The position numbers were made by a program, and so were the translations under genes. Under the pieces are notes generated by a model. That model saw only the letters and a program-made list of their open reading frames with translations, made no database searches and was not told where the DNA came from. A stretch of 64,000 nucleotides of DNA from Lebetimonas sp. JH292 (GTDB lineage: Bacteria > Campylobacterota > Campylobacteria > Campylobacterales > Nautiliaceae): assembly GCF_000523275.1 (NCBI RefSeq), contig NZ_ATHQ01000001.1:257001-321000 (forward strand), given 5' to 3'. Below are positions 27,180-36,299 of the stretch, piece after piece. The first letter of the stretch is position 1. Every line of letters starts with the position of its first letter.

Positions 27180-28025
27180 TTATATTTTATATTTCCTTTT
27201 GTAACGGCTAAGCATACTTATATTTCCTTTTAATCCCCCCTGATGAATATATAAAATATTGTTTAAATTATAATATTCAACACTCTCCCATCCTATCGGG
27301 TCGTATAACAAATCAAATTCAATCCCCGCATTTTTAAGCTCATTCCATATTTCAAATAAGTTTTTATAAAGTTTTCCAAAATGGTATTTTTTCCTCGGAG
27401 ATAAAATTGTAGGTATTTTTCCTCCTCCCAGCATACAAAACTGTTTTTTTAAATATTTTTCATCTCCGACACACGGCAGAGTTAAAACTTCTACATCCAG
27501 ATGCTTTGCCAAAAAATATGCCGTGGTTCCTGTACCGCTTGGCAAAAAAACTCTTAAATTATTTTTTTTTACGTATTCGTTTATTTCATCAGCCAGTATT
27601 TTAATACCCTCTTCGCTTTCCCTGATTCTTCCGCCCTCTTCTATAATCAACGTGTTTTTATCTTTTAAATTCAAAACGTATTCTCTTAACGCATCACCCC
27701 TTAAATTTATTTCAATTATTTTTGCGTCGTTTTTCAGACTTTCCAAATAGTTTCCTTCAGGATTTTGCTTTAAATATGTTGGAATATGATTTGTAAAATA
27801 GATAAATTCCCAGCCTTTGATTTTGCATAAACGGCTAAGAGAGGCAAAAGCGTTTGACTGATTAGAACCGAAAGATATTACCCTTTTAATTTCAGGAAAC
27901 TCATTTTTATAAAAATAATAAAATTTTCTTGCCTTATTACCTTCAAACGGCCTAAGTAAATCGTCCCTTTTTATATGAAAAAATTTACCTCTAAATTCAA
28001 AAGGGGTAATTGGAGAGTTTCGCAT
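27180..28025 (-). CDS. PLP-dependent ACC deaminase / D-cysteine desulfhydrase-family protein
   Basis: Fold type II PLP enzyme, 281 residues. FHIKRDDLLRPFEGNKARK carries the PLP lysine (EGNKARK), SFGSNQSNAFASLS is the substrate Ser/Asn loop and LPSGTGTTAYFLA the phosphate-binding loop. Family members act on 1-aminocyclopropane carboxylate, D-cysteine or related amino acids; which one cannot be told. Start at 28025 has AAAGGATATTTT upstream; a frame extension to 28046 covers that site. Divergent from the SDR gene. Confidence 0.82.
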   Translation of the reverse strand: MRNSPITPFEFRGKFFHIKRDDLLRPFEGNKARKFYYFYKNEFPEIKRVISFGSNQSNAFASLSRLCKIKGWEFIYFTNHIPTYLKQNPEGNYLESLKNDAKIIEINLRGDALREYVLNLKDKNTLIIEEGGRIRESEEGIKILADEINEYVKKNNLRVFLPSGTGTTAYFLAKHLDVEVLTLPCVGDEKYLKKQFCMLGGGKIPTILSPRKKYHFGKLYKNLFEIWNELKNAGIEFDLLYDPIGWESVEYYNLNNILYIHQGGLKGNISMLSRYKRKYKI

Positions 28026-28058
28026 AAAATATCCTTTTTGATACAATTTTACAAAAAG

Positions 28059-29594
28059 ATGAATATGAAACCAAGAATAGCTATATTTGGAAGCAATGGA
28101 TATATTGGTAAAAAATTAACAAGAGCTTTGTATAACCTTGATTATCAGTTAGTTCTTTTTTCAAGAAACAAAAGAAATTTAGAATATATAAACCACTCCC
28201 CTGTATTTAACGAATATAAACCAAATATCTGCATTGTAGAACAGATTATTTCGGCATCTTATTACAAAGAACTGGTTGAAAATTTAAAAGGCGTTGATAT
28301 TGCCTATTATTTAATCCACTCTTTGAGTGAGACAAAACAGGATTACAGAAAAAAAGATAATGATTTAGCTTCAATTGTTGCATGTGCGGCAAAAGAAGCA
28401 GGTGTAAAACAGATTATATATCTCGGGGGCTTCGGAGAAAGAGACAATCCAAACACTTCAAAACATCTAATTTCAAGACAGGATACCGGTGATTTTTTAA
28501 GAAAATATCACCCAAACGTTACGGAAATCAGAGCCGGAATTATTGTAGGGGCGGGGTCTATGAGTTTTGAGCTTATAAGAAGCGCTGCCGAAATTTTACC
28601 GGTAATTCCATATTTTAAAAACGAAGGAAAATGTCAAATTACATTTGCGGATGACGTAATTGAGGCTTTAATAAAAGTTTTGGATAATTCCAAGTATTAC
28701 AATAAAATAATAGAGGTTGCTTCGGATGAAATTTTATCCTATTCACAAATGGTAAAAAGATACGCCAAAGAGATTTTAAATAAAAATATAAAAACAATAA
28801 AACTTCCTACATTCTTAGAAGACAAACTGCTTAAAAATTTTGAATTAATTTCATTTATTCTCTCAAGAATAAGCGGAATTGAAAAGCATTTTATAAAACC
28901 CCTGGTTGAAAGTCTCTATTCAAATGCTTTGGTAAAAGAAAAATCTGATATTATATCAAATCCTACCGACTTTTCTTCTGCAATAAGACTTGCAAGTGAA
29001 AGAAGAAACAAAGGCGAGCTTGAATGTATGTGGAACACCCCTTATGAATATTCGGTATTCAACATATTCAAAATGAAACAGTTTTCAACCGCACTTAAAA
29101 ACCATAAACTTCTAACAGAAGTTGTAAGCAATATAATTTCTAAAGAAAAAGTTGAAAAAGTCTTTTATAATTTAAAAAGCCTCAGTTACAAAAACTGCGG
29201 ATATTTTTCTCCCCAGTGGATGTGGAAAGTTAGGGCTTTTATTGACAGACTTCTTGGCGGAAGGGGTCTTGGTGTCAGAATGATAAAACCTGAGAGGTTA
29301 AAAGTAGGTGATAAATTTGATTTTTGGGTTGTAACTGCATTAAAAGACACTCCAAACCATAAACTGATAAGATTTAAATCAACAATGAAAATGCCGGGAG
29401 TCGGATGGCTTCAAGGGGAAATAAAAAAAACAGATAAAAGGTATTATAATTTTTCTCTTACGGCTTATTTCCTGCCGAGAAGCATTTATTCATATATTTA
29501 CTGGTATTTTTTCTTCTTTGTGCATAAATACATATTTGATGAAATGTATAAAAATATAGTGGAGAAAGATTGTAAAGGCTTAAATAGCCCTTAA
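28059..29594 (+). CDS. SDR-family NAD(P)-binding protein with DUF2867 domain
   Basis: 511 residues. N-terminal NAD(P)-binding domain (RIAIFGSNGYIGKKL, GxxGxxG; VDIAYYLIHSL; QIIYLGGFGE), then a C-terminal DUF2867 domain (FSPQWMWKVRAFIDRLLGG, RLKVGDKFDFW, MKMPGVGWLQG). The same two-domain protein occurs widely in bacteria; its reaction is not established. The open frame extends to 27975, but I start at ATG 28059 (alternatively 28065), where the nucleotide-binding motif begins. Ends 15 bases into the fba 3' end. Confidence 0.85.
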   Translation: MNMKPRIAIFGSNGYIGKKLTRALYNLDYQLVLFSRNKRNLEYINHSPVFNEYKPNICIVEQIISASYYKELVENLKGVDIAYYLIHSLSETKQDYRKKDNDLASIVACAAKEAGVKQIIYLGGFGERDNPNTSKHLISRQDTGDFLRKYHPNVTEIRAGIIVGAGSMSFELIRSAAEILPVIPYFKNEGKCQITFADDVIEALIKVLDNSKYYNKIIEVASDEILSYSQMVKRYAKEILNKNIKTIKLPTFLEDKLLKNFELISFILSRISGIEKHFIKPLVESLYSNALVKEKSDIISNPTDFSSAIRLASERRNKGELECMWNTPYEYSVFNIFKMKQFSTALKNHKLLTEVVSNIISKEKVEKVFYNLKSLSYKNCGYFSPQWMWKVRAFIDRLLGGRGLGVRMIKPERLKVGDKFDFWVVTALKDTPNHKLIRFKSTMKMPGVGWLQGEIKKTDKRYYNFSLTAYFLPRSIYSYIYWYFFFFVHKYIFDEMYKNIVEKDCKGLNSP

Positions 29595-30641
29595 ATCTTT
29601 ATAAGCTTTAATTACCCTTTCTTTCATACTTTTTTCGCCTTCTCTTAGCCATTTTCTAGGGTCATAATATTTTTTATTCGGTTTATCTTCACCTTCAGGA
29701 TTACCCACTTGAGACTGCAGATAATCATGATATTTTTCAATATATCCTTTTATACCACTCCAGAATGCCCATTGGGTATCTGTATCTATATTCATTTTAA
29801 CAACACCGTAATCAATGGCTTCGTGAATTTTAGAAAGCTCACTTCCACTTCCTCCGTGAAACACAAACCTGATTGGTTTATCTGCATCAAGATTAAATTT
29901 TTCTTTTACATATTTCTGAGAATTTTTAAGAATAACCGGCTCTAACTTAACATGACCAGGTTTATAAACCCCGTGAACATTTCCAAAACTTGCCGCAATT
30001 GTAAACAGGTTACTTACTTCACTTAATTCTTTATAAGCATAGGCAACATCTTCAGGCTGAGTGTAGAGTCTGGAATTTTCAATTCCGCTATTATCAACCC
30101 CGTCTTCTTCCCCGCCTGTCACACCGAGCTCAATTTCAAGCATAATATCAAGTGCACTTAATTTTTTTAGATATTCTTTAGATGTTGCAACATTTTCTTC
30201 AAGTGGTTCTTCGCTAAGATCTAGCATATGAGAACTAAAAAGCGCTCTTCCGTATTTTTCTTTATGTTTAGCATTTGCTTCTATTAGTCCGTCAATCCAA
30301 GGAAGAAGCTTTCTTGCAGCGTGGTCTGTATGTAAAATTACTCTGATTCCATAAGCTTCTGCAAGAGTGTGAATATGTTTTGCACCTGCTATTGCTCCAA
30401 GCACTGCGGCTTTTTGCCCTTCGTTATCAAGCCCTTTACCTGCAAAAAAATGCGCACCGCCGTTACTGAACTGAATAATTACAGGCATATTGACGTCTTT
30501 TGCCGCTTCCATTACCGCATTAACAGAATTTGTCCCTACAACATTAATAGCTGGAAGTGCAAAACCTTTATCCTTGCATATATCAAGCAATTTTGCAGCT
30601 TCGCTTCCACTTAAAACACCAGGTTTAAATTCACTAAACAT
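29580..30641 (-). CDS. fbaA: class II fructose-bisphosphate aldolase
   Basis: Zinc-dependent aldolase of glycolysis/gluconeogenesis. 353 residues, close to the E. coli FbaA type: ALPAINVVGTNSVNAVMEA, QFSNGGAHFFAGKG, zinc ligand HTDHAARK, IELGVTGGEEDG, FVFHGGSGS, VVKMNIDTDTQWAFW. In an autotroph it would mainly serve gluconeogenesis. Lies 11 bases after the peb4-like gene, the order also found in C. jejuni. Confidence 0.96.
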   Translation of the reverse strand: MFSEFKPGVLSGSEAAKLLDICKDKGFALPAINVVGTNSVNAVMEAAKDVNMPVIIQFSNGGAHFFAGKGLDNEGQKAAVLGAIAGAKHIHTLAEAYGIRVILHTDHAARKLLPWIDGLIEANAKHKEKYGRALFSSHMLDLSEEPLEENVATSKEYLKKLSALDIMLEIELGVTGGEEDGVDNSGIENSRLYTQPEDVAYAYKELSEVSNLFTIAASFGNVHGVYKPGHVKLEPVILKNSQKYVKEKFNLDADKPIRFVFHGGSGSELSKIHEAIDYGVVKMNIDTDTQWAFWSGIKGYIEKYHDYLQSQVGNPEGEDKPNKKYYDPRKWLREGEKSMKERVIKAYKDLRAI

Positions 30642-30651
30642 AATCCCTCCT

Positions 30652-31521
30652 TTATTTTTGTGGAATTGAATATTTAACTTTATAACTTGCTTTTAATTTT
30701 TGAAGTTCTTTTTGAAGTTTAACTCTTTTTAAATAGCCGATTATTTGGGCTTTAACGTTATCAAAAGGAATATAAGCATTATTATTTTTATCTTCCACTA
30801 AAATCACATGCCATCCAAATCTTGTATGAACCGGTTTTAAAGTGATTTGACCTGGTTTCATATTCTTTACAGCTTCGGCAAAAGGAGCAACCATCTGTTT
30901 TGGATTAAACCATCCAAGCTCACCACCGTTTACTTTGGTAGGCCCGGTTGAGTATTTTTTGGCTAAGCTGGCAAATTTTTCTTCAAGAGCTTTTCCTTTT
31001 AGTCCTTTTAGCTCATTTATAAGTTTCTCTGCTGTTTTTTCATCTTTTACCAAAATATGTCTTGCTTTAACTTTTGGTGTCGTTTTAAAATAAATATCTT
31101 TATTTTTTTCATAAAAATTTTTAGCTTCCGAATCACTTATTTTTATAGCATCCAATTTACTTTTTAGCCAGAATTCTATTGCCATTTTCTTTTCAAGTGC
31201 TTTAAACTGAGGCAGTTTCTCAACTTTTTTAGCTTTAGGATATAATTCAAGAGTCTCAATATACTGATTAACAAACTGTTTAACATGCTGAGCCGGAAGG
31301 TCTTGAAGCCTTATTCTTTTATCCCCTGTAATTCCCTGCAAATAAATGTTTATATCTTTTACTGTTATTTTCTTACCGTTAAGAGTTGCCAATACGGTTG
31401 AATCTTTAAGACCTTTGATTGGAGCTCCTTGAAGTCCTGCACCCATCATACCTTTACCCTGCATTCCAGGAAATGCCATTAATGCACCTGCAACCAAACC
31501 AATACTAATTAATTTTTTCAT
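30652..31521 (-). CDS. peb4: periplasmic peptidyl-prolyl isomerase (PEB4/Cbf2-like)
   Basis: SurA-like chaperone for outer-membrane protein folding. 289 residues: signal MKKLISIGLVAGALMAFPG, N-terminal helical chaperone part (TVKDINIYLQGITGDKRIRLQDL), then a parvulin domain (VKARHILVKDEKTAEKLINEL, VNGGELGWFNPKQMVAPFAEAV, TRFGWHVILVEDK). The N-terminus after the signal is Gly/Met rich. Placed upstream of fbaA as in C. jejuni. Confidence 0.92.
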   Translation of the reverse strand: MKKLISIGLVAGALMAFPGMQGKGMMGAGLQGAPIKGLKDSTVLATLNGKKITVKDINIYLQGITGDKRIRLQDLPAQHVKQFVNQYIETLELYPKAKKVEKLPQFKALEKKMAIEFWLKSKLDAIKISDSEAKNFYEKNKDIYFKTTPKVKARHILVKDEKTAEKLINELKGLKGKALEEKFASLAKKYSTGPTKVNGGELGWFNPKQMVAPFAEAVKNMKPGQITLKPVHTRFGWHVILVEDKNNNAYIPFDNVKAQIIGYLKRVKLQKELQKLKASYKVKYSIPQK

Positions 31522-31578
31522 AATAAATTCTCCTTAATTTTTTATTTAATATTTAACATTTATAATTATTATACTATC

Positions 31579-32295
31579 TTATGCCATATTGTGTATAACA
31601 TCCTGCACATCATCAAGTTCTTCCAAAGCATCAATAAGATTTTCCACTTTTTCGGCTGTTTCGTCATCTACATCGCTTTCATTTGTTGCAACAAGTTGGA
31701 CATTACTTTCAAGTATTTCAATTCCGTCTATTTCATTTACTGCCTCCAAAACAGCGTTAAAATCTTCAGGAGCAGTTTCTATAACTAAAATATCTTCCAT
31801 TTCTTTAATATCTTCTGCCCCTGATTCGATTGCCTTTTCCATAACTTCATCATCCCTGTCACTTCTGTTAACCACAATTACACCTTTTTTTTCAAACATC
31901 CATGCAACGCTTCCGCTGGTTCCAAGCGTTCCTCCGGCTTTTTTAAAAGCATGTCTGATTGCAGCCACGGTTCTGTTTTTATTATCTGTAAGACATTCAA
32001 CCATAATGGCCACACCGCCCGGTCCGTAACCTTCATAAGTAACTTCGCTTAAAGTTACTCCGTCAAGATTACCTGTGGCTTTGTCAATAGCCCTTTGAAT
32101 ATTGCTCATAGGCATAGCGTCCGCCCTCGCCCTGTCTATCGCCAGTCTTAAAGCGGGATTATGCTCAGGATTACCTCCTCCGCTTCTTGCCGCTGTCATA
32201 ATCGCTCTTACGTGTTTAGTAAAAATTTTGCTTTTTTTAGCATCTTCTTTTGCTTTAACATGTTTTACTTTTGACCATTTGTTATGTCCAGCCAT
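31579..32295 (-). CDS. yebC: YebC/PmpR family protein
   Basis: 238 residues with the family opening [37 protein letters not shown] and [14 protein letters not shown]. Members were described as transcriptional regulators; recent work on relatives points to helping ribosomes through proline-rich stretches. TATAAT precedes it in the spacer shared with nth. Confidence 0.95.
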   Translation of the reverse strand: MAGHNKWSKVKHVKAKEDAKKSKIFTKHVRAIMTAARSGGGNPEHNPALRLAIDRARADAMPMSNIQRAIDKATGNLDGVTLSEVTYEGYGPGGVAIMVECLTDNKNRTVAAIRHAFKKAGGTLGTSGSVAWMFEKKGVIVVNRSDRDDEVMEKAIESGAEDIKEMEDILVIETAPEDFNAVLEAVNEIDGIEILESNVQLVATNESDVDDETAEKVENLIDALEELDDVQDVIHNMA

Positions 32296-32347
32296 TATAC
32301 TCCTTTACTAAAATATTTGTTATTATACTATAAAAAAAAGGGATTAT

Positions 32348-32992
32348 ATGGTACTGAGAACACCTGAAGAGCTTGAAGAGATAAAAAAAAGATTTTTAAA
32401 AAAATATAAAGGAAGCAAAACAGAGCTTGTTTATCATAACGATTACGAGCTGCTGGTTGACATTATCCTTTCCGCACAATGTACAGATAAAAGAGTCAAC
32501 ATGATAACACCCGCTTTATTTAAAAAATACCCCGATATAAAAAGCCTTGCCGATGCCAAACTTGAAGACGTAAAAGAAATAATAAAATCCTGCTCGTTTT
32601 TTAATAACAAAGCCAAAAATTTAATAGCAATGGCAAAAAAAGTAAAAGAAGAATACGGAGGGGTTATTCCGCATGACCACTCCAAATTGATAAAACTACC
32701 GGGAGTCGGAAACAAAACGGCAAATGTTTTTTTAATAGAACTTGACAATGAAAACAGAATGGCGGTGGATACCCATGTTTTCAGAGTTGTACACAGGTTA
32801 GGAATTACAGATGCAAAAACGGTAAAAGAGACAGAAAAAGATTTAGTCGAAGCTTTTAAAACCGATTTAAACGAACTTCATCAGGCTTTTGTATTATTCG
32901 GAAGGTATTTATGCACGGCAAAAAACCCAAAATGTGAAAAATGTTTTGTAACAGATTTTTGTGTCAGTAAAGACAATTTTAAAGCAAGATGA
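32348..32992 (+). CDS. nth: endonuclease III
   Basis: Base-excision glycosylase/AP lyase for oxidised pyrimidines. 214 residues: helix-hairpin-helix with catalytic Lys LIKLPGVGNKTANVFLIE, catalytic Asp in VDTHVFRVVHRLG, and the [4Fe-4S] loop with Cys 189, 196, 199 and 205 (C-X6-C-X2-C-X5-C). Confidence 0.97.
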   Translation: MVLRTPEELEEIKKRFLKKYKGSKTELVYHNDYELLVDIILSAQCTDKRVNMITPALFKKYPDIKSLADAKLEDVKEIIKSCSFFNNKAKNLIAMAKKVKEEYGGVIPHDHSKLIKLPGVGNKTANVFLIELDNENRMAVDTHVFRVVHRLGITDAKTVKETEKDLVEAFKTDLNELHQAFVLFGRYLCTAKNPKCEKCFVTDFCVSKDNFKAR

Positions 32993-33207
32993 TTATTTTT
33001 GGGCACTGACTCAATAACGGAAAAGTAAAAATATGACAGCGTAGTGGAATTTAGCAAAAATTTTACGTTAAAAAAATTGCACCGAGCCCTTAGGGCCTGC
33101 GTAGCTGTTTGCAATTTTTAGCAAAATTTGAGCGGTGCGTTAGCAAAATGGAGCTCTGAGCTGTAATATTTTTATCTTTGTAGTTATTTTTAGCATTTAG
33201 TTAATGC
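32993..33207. repeat. intergenic repeat-like element with inverted arms
   Basis: About 215 bases without a gene and with more GC than neighbouring spacers. It holds AAAAATTGCA (33070-33081 region) and TGCAATTTTT (33109-33119 region) as inverted arms around a small GCCC-TTA-GGGC hairpin, plus repeated TAGCAAAA words. Its right end (33167-33190) matches 20065-20088 in inverted orientation for 24 bases. This looks like a dispersed, non-coding element or a decayed RNA gene; I cannot name it. A 77-codon minus frame (32881-33114) across it has no family features. Confidence 0.5.
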
Positions 33208-33882
33208 CTATTTTTCAAAAACCAAAATCAGTTTTTCCGCCTCTTCGCTTCCGTAAAGCGAAATCGGAATTATATCTTTTAATTTTAAATTTGTATTTTT
33301 TTCCAAATCTTCCACACAGTAATAATATTGGGTTATATAATTTTGTTCTTTTTTATAACAGTTTTCTTTTTTCTCAAAAAATGTAATTTCTGTAATTAAT
33401 TTATTTTTTTCAAATTCAGAATATAAAACACCGAATTTATCATCACTTTCAGCTTTTAAAGTACCGACAGCCAAATCCTCCATGGCGTAAAATGTATTGA
33501 CATCAAAAATGAAATATTTTTCTATTTTTTTTTCGACACATTCAAAAAATCTTTTTAATTCATCTTCTTTTAAATAATTGACAACATCAAAAACGGCTGA
33601 AGCTGAATGATAAGTTTTATCTAATTTACAGATATCAACCGCCTCACACTCACACCCTTTTTTTACCGCCTTTTTAACCTGGGCTTTACTTAAATCAATT
33701 CCTTTTGCATTAATGCCGTTTTCTTTGGCCAATAAGCAAAAATCCCCTCCCCCGCATCCTATATCCAAAATTTCATTTATTCCGAGATCTTTAAAAATAT
33801 CAATAAATTTATTCCACAAAATCAGTGCCGCTTCTTTATCTAAAAACAGCTCTTCAACTTTGGAATAAAGTTCAAGCGCCAT
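33208..33882 (-). CDS. class I SAM-dependent methyltransferase
   Basis: 224 residues. SAM-binding motif I EILDIGCGGGDFCLLAKENG, GIDLSKAQVKKA after strand 2, and SASAVFDVVNYL at motif IV. Substrate unknown. Overlaps hisG by 11 bases, so it is co-transcribed with it. Confidence 0.85.
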   Translation of the reverse strand: MALELYSKVEELFLDKEAALILWNKFIDIFKDLGINEILDIGCGGGDFCLLAKENGINAKGIDLSKAQVKKAVKKGCECEAVDICKLDKTYHSASAVFDVVNYLKEDELKRFFECVEKKIEKYFIFDVNTFYAMEDLAVGTLKAESDDKFGVLYSEFEKNKLITEITFFEKKENCYKKEQNYITQYYYCVEDLEKNTNLKLKDIIPISLYGSEEAEKLILVFEK

Positions 33883-34483
33883 ATATTTCCTTTACTCTTT
33901 CAACCAAATCCAAAATCTCTTTTTTCTTTTCGATAAAAGAATTTTTATTGGCAATAAGTCTTGCGGATGAATGCATTATAATTTCTTTTTCCTCCATTCC
34001 GTTTTCTCTTAAAGTCCCACCGGTTTGGACAATATCGACTATTACATCACTAAGACCCACCAAAGGGGCAAGCTCGATTGAGCCGTTAAGTTTAATAATT
34101 TTTGCGGGAATTCCTTTTTGGTTAAAATAATTTCTTGCAATATTTACAAGTTTACTTGCCACAATAATTTGTGTTTTATTTTTATAACTCTCATCCCCTT
34201 TTATTCCGGCAACTGAAACCCTACATTTTCCAAGCCCCAAATCAAAAAGTTCCAATACATCCGAATCTAATTCTGTTATTACATCAAAACCGACCACTCC
34301 TATATCAGCGGCCTGTTTTTCAACATATGTTGCAACATCCCAGTTTCTTACATTCATAAATTTAAATCCGCTTTTTTCAAAAACTAATTTTCTGTTTTCA
34401 AATTCAAATTTTTCATTAAAAATTTTTTCAAAAATATCCAAAACTTCCTCGGCAATTCTGCCTTTTGGCAATGCTATTTTCAT
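33872..34483 (-). CDS. hisG: ATP phosphoribosyltransferase, short form
   Basis: First step of histidine synthesis. 203 residues, the short HisG that lacks the C-terminal regulatory domain and needs HisZ. Motifs: ALPKGRIAEEVLDIFE, AADIGVVGFDVI, and the PRPP loop DVIVDIVQTGGTLRENG. HisZ is not in this window. Confidence 0.96.
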   Translation of the reverse strand: MKIALPKGRIAEEVLDIFEKIFNEKFEFENRKLVFEKSGFKFMNVRNWDVATYVEKQAADIGVVGFDVITELDSDVLELFDLGLGKCRVSVAGIKGDESYKNKTQIIVASKLVNIARNYFNQKGIPAKIIKLNGSIELAPLVGLSDVIVDIVQTGGTLRENGMEEKEIIMHSSARLIANKNSFIEKKKEILDLVERVKEIYGA

Positions 34484-34499
34484 TTATTACCTTTATTTT

Positions 34500-35117
34500 T
34501 CATTTTTCTTTTCCATTTTCAATTATTACTTTTTTCATTCCTCTAAAAACCAAATCCTTAATATAAATTCCGTTTATGAATTCGGATAAATATTTACCGT
34601 CTCCTCCTGTTAAATAAACCGGGTTTATATTATATTTTTCCACAATGCATTTAATACTTCCCACACTCCCGCACCATAAGGCTTCTTCGGTGGAAGAAGG
34701 AAAATTCGCAGGTTTTATCAAATTTTTATTTAACTTATCTGAAATTGTAACAAAAGCTTTTTTATATGCAAAAATTCCCGGAAAAATCACTCCCCCCAAG
34801 TGTCTGCCATTTTTCATAAAATCAACTGTTACAGCACTTCCGGCATCTATTACAGTTCCGGTTTTAACTGTTTTACACGCCATTATCCTGTCAATTCCCA
34901 GATTTTTATAATCAGTGTCAAATTTTACATAATTTTTTAGATTTACGGCTTTTGGATTTAAATTTAAAAATTCTTTTTCTTTTGTCTCATTTACACTTAT
35001 ATAATAGATTTTACCATCAAATTTTTTAGACTCTTTTAAATCATATATTTTCCCATTTTCCCATATGTGATAATGCGTGTTTCCAATATCTACTAAAACT
35101 AATTTATCATTTTTCAT
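34500..35117 (-). CDS. coaX: type III pantothenate kinase
   Basis: First step of coenzyme A synthesis. 205 residues: LVLVDIGNTHYHIW (phosphate motif), GIDRIMACKTV, GTVIDAGSAVTVDF, GGVIFPGIFAYKKA. An open frame reaches 35150, but the extra residues (MSCEMNNGKWK) are encoded by the heptad repeat array; I start at ATG 35117, where the family sequence begins. Confidence 0.92.
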   Translation of the reverse strand: MKNDKLVLVDIGNTHYHIWENGKIYDLKESKKFDGKIYYISVNETKEKEFLNLNPKAVNLKNYVKFDTDYKNLGIDRIMACKTVKTGTVIDAGSAVTVDFMKNGRHLGGVIFPGIFAYKKAFVTISDKLNKNLIKPANFPSSTEEALWCGSVGSIKCIVEKYNINPVYLTGGDGKYLSEFINGIYIKDLVFRGMKKVIIENGKEK

Positions 35118-35166
35118 TTTCCATTTTCCATTATTCATTTCACAACTCACAACTCACTACTCACTA
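35107..35166. repeat. heptad repeat array between orf100 and coaX
   Basis: On the minus strand: AATAG, TGAGTAG, TGAGTTG, TGAGTTG, then degenerate TGGAAAA, TGGAAAA, TGAAAAA units. The array supplies the stop codon and last three residues (NSE) of the 35157-35459 gene and the start codon of coaX. A short further piece lies at 35458-35471. Confidence 0.8.
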
Positions 35167-35459
35167 TTAATTATTTTCCACTCTTCCATTCTTTCTTTTA
35201 CTTTAGAACAAATCGGAGAATGTAAAATTAAAATCTTTTTTTTATATCTAAAATTAATTTCCGGCAAAAATTTTATTAACTCTTCATAATCTTTATTTAA
35301 AAACCTGCTTTTTTTCATTATTTCAAAAATTACACAATAATCATTTTTTATATTGACCCCGAAATAAGCATTAATTTTTTTTCTTGTATTTAAATTTAAT
35401 TTTTCAAGTTTCTTACAAAGAATACCATTTTTTCTCAAAATATCCACAATGTTTTTCAT
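35157..35459 (-). CDS. hypothetical protein of 100 residues
   Basis: Basic protein (MKNIVDILRKNGILCKKLEK, YCVIFEIMKKSRFLNKDYEE, KKKILILHSPICSKVKE) with a plausible alpha/beta fold. No family recognised. Both its start (TGAGTTGTGA before ATG 35459) and its end lie in heptad-repeat sequence, so its true ends may have been set by the repeat. Confidence 0.6.
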   Translation of the reverse strand: MKNIVDILRKNGILCKKLEKLNLNTRKKINAYFGVNIKNDYCVIFEIMKKSRFLNKDYEELIKFLPEINFRYKKKILILHSPICSKVKERMEEWKIINSE

Positions 35460-35471
35460 TCACAACTCAAT

Positions 35472-36299
35472 TTATTCAATTTCTTCCAACGGATGATATT
35501 TTAACACTGTATCTTTAAGATTTTCTTTTTGAATATGTGTGTATATCTGGGTGGTATTAAGAGAGGCGTGACCGAGCAGTTCCTGAACAACCCTTAAATC
35601 GGCCCCGCCCAACACAAGCGCTGTAGCAAATGAATGTCTGAGTACATGAGGAGATACATTCAGATATTTTTTGGTAATGTTAAATGCTGAAATTCTGCTA
35701 AGTTTTTCACAGTTTTTATTTACAAAAACAAATTCATTTACGCAGGGTCTTTTATGTAAATATTCATTTATTGCATTTAAAGCAACATCCGCTATTGGCA
35801 CTATTCTTTGTTTTTCACCTTTTGCCATTTCAACTTTTACCCAGCCGCCTTCTATGTCACCTGTTTTTATATTTAAAGCTTCGCTTATTCTAAGCCCAGT
35901 GGCGTATAAAAACAAAATCAAAGCCCTGTCTCTGAGTTCAAACCATGAAGATTTGGAATTTATATGAGATATCGAATTTAAAATTTCTTCTTTATTCAAA
36001 AATTTAGGCAGGGTTTTTGGGAGTTTGGCCTGTTTTATTTTAAATTTTTCATCAACAAAATTTCTTTTATAGGCAAAATCAAAAAAAGAGTTAATAGAAC
36101 TTAATTTTCTGTTTAAACTTCTTTTATTTTCAATTTCAGATAAAAATCTAATTACATCGCCGCTTTCAGCCTCAATAATTGGCTTTTTAATAAACTCTTC
36201 AAACTGCATTAAATCTCTTTTATAAGCATCATAGGTGTTTTTACTTACACCTTTATTTATCAAAAGATATTCCAAAAAAGCTTCAAGATATCTACTCAA
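35472..36299 (-). CDS. xerD: Xer-type tyrosine recombinase
   Basis: 275 residues, a site-specific recombinase of the Xer class. N-terminal core-binding domain (FLEYLLINKGVSKNTYDAYKRD), catalytic Arg in FLYATGLRISEALN, Lys in KGEKQRIVPI, then HVLRHSFATALVLGGADLR, LLGHASLNTTQIYTH (H-x-x-R, H, Tyr). Shorter than XerH (about 350) known from Helicobacter and Campylobacter and nearer to XerC/XerD. Whether it resolves chromosome dimers at a dif site cannot be shown here. Confidence 0.88.
   Translation of the reverse strand: MSRYLEAFLEYLLINKGVSKNTYDAYKRDLMQFEEFIKKPIIEAESGDVIRFLSEIENKRSLNRKLSSINSFFDFAYKRNFVDEKFKIKQAKLPKTLPKFLNKEEILNSISHINSKSSWFELRDRALILFLYATGLRISEALNIKTGDIEGGWVKVEMAKGEKQRIVPIADVALNAINEYLHKRPCVNEFVFVNKNCEKLSRISAFNITKKYLNVSPHVLRHSFATALVLGGADLRVVQELLGHASLNTTQIYTHIQKENLKDTVLKYHPLEEIE

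Noticed and set aside
32881-33114. 77-codon minus frame across the nth tail and spacer
   Set aside because: It overlaps the end of nth, has no ribosome binding site and lies across repeat-like non-coding sequence.
35472-36299. Xer gene as part of a prophage or integron
   Set aside because: Neighbours are housekeeping genes on both sides; no att-like duplications, cassettes or phage genes seen.
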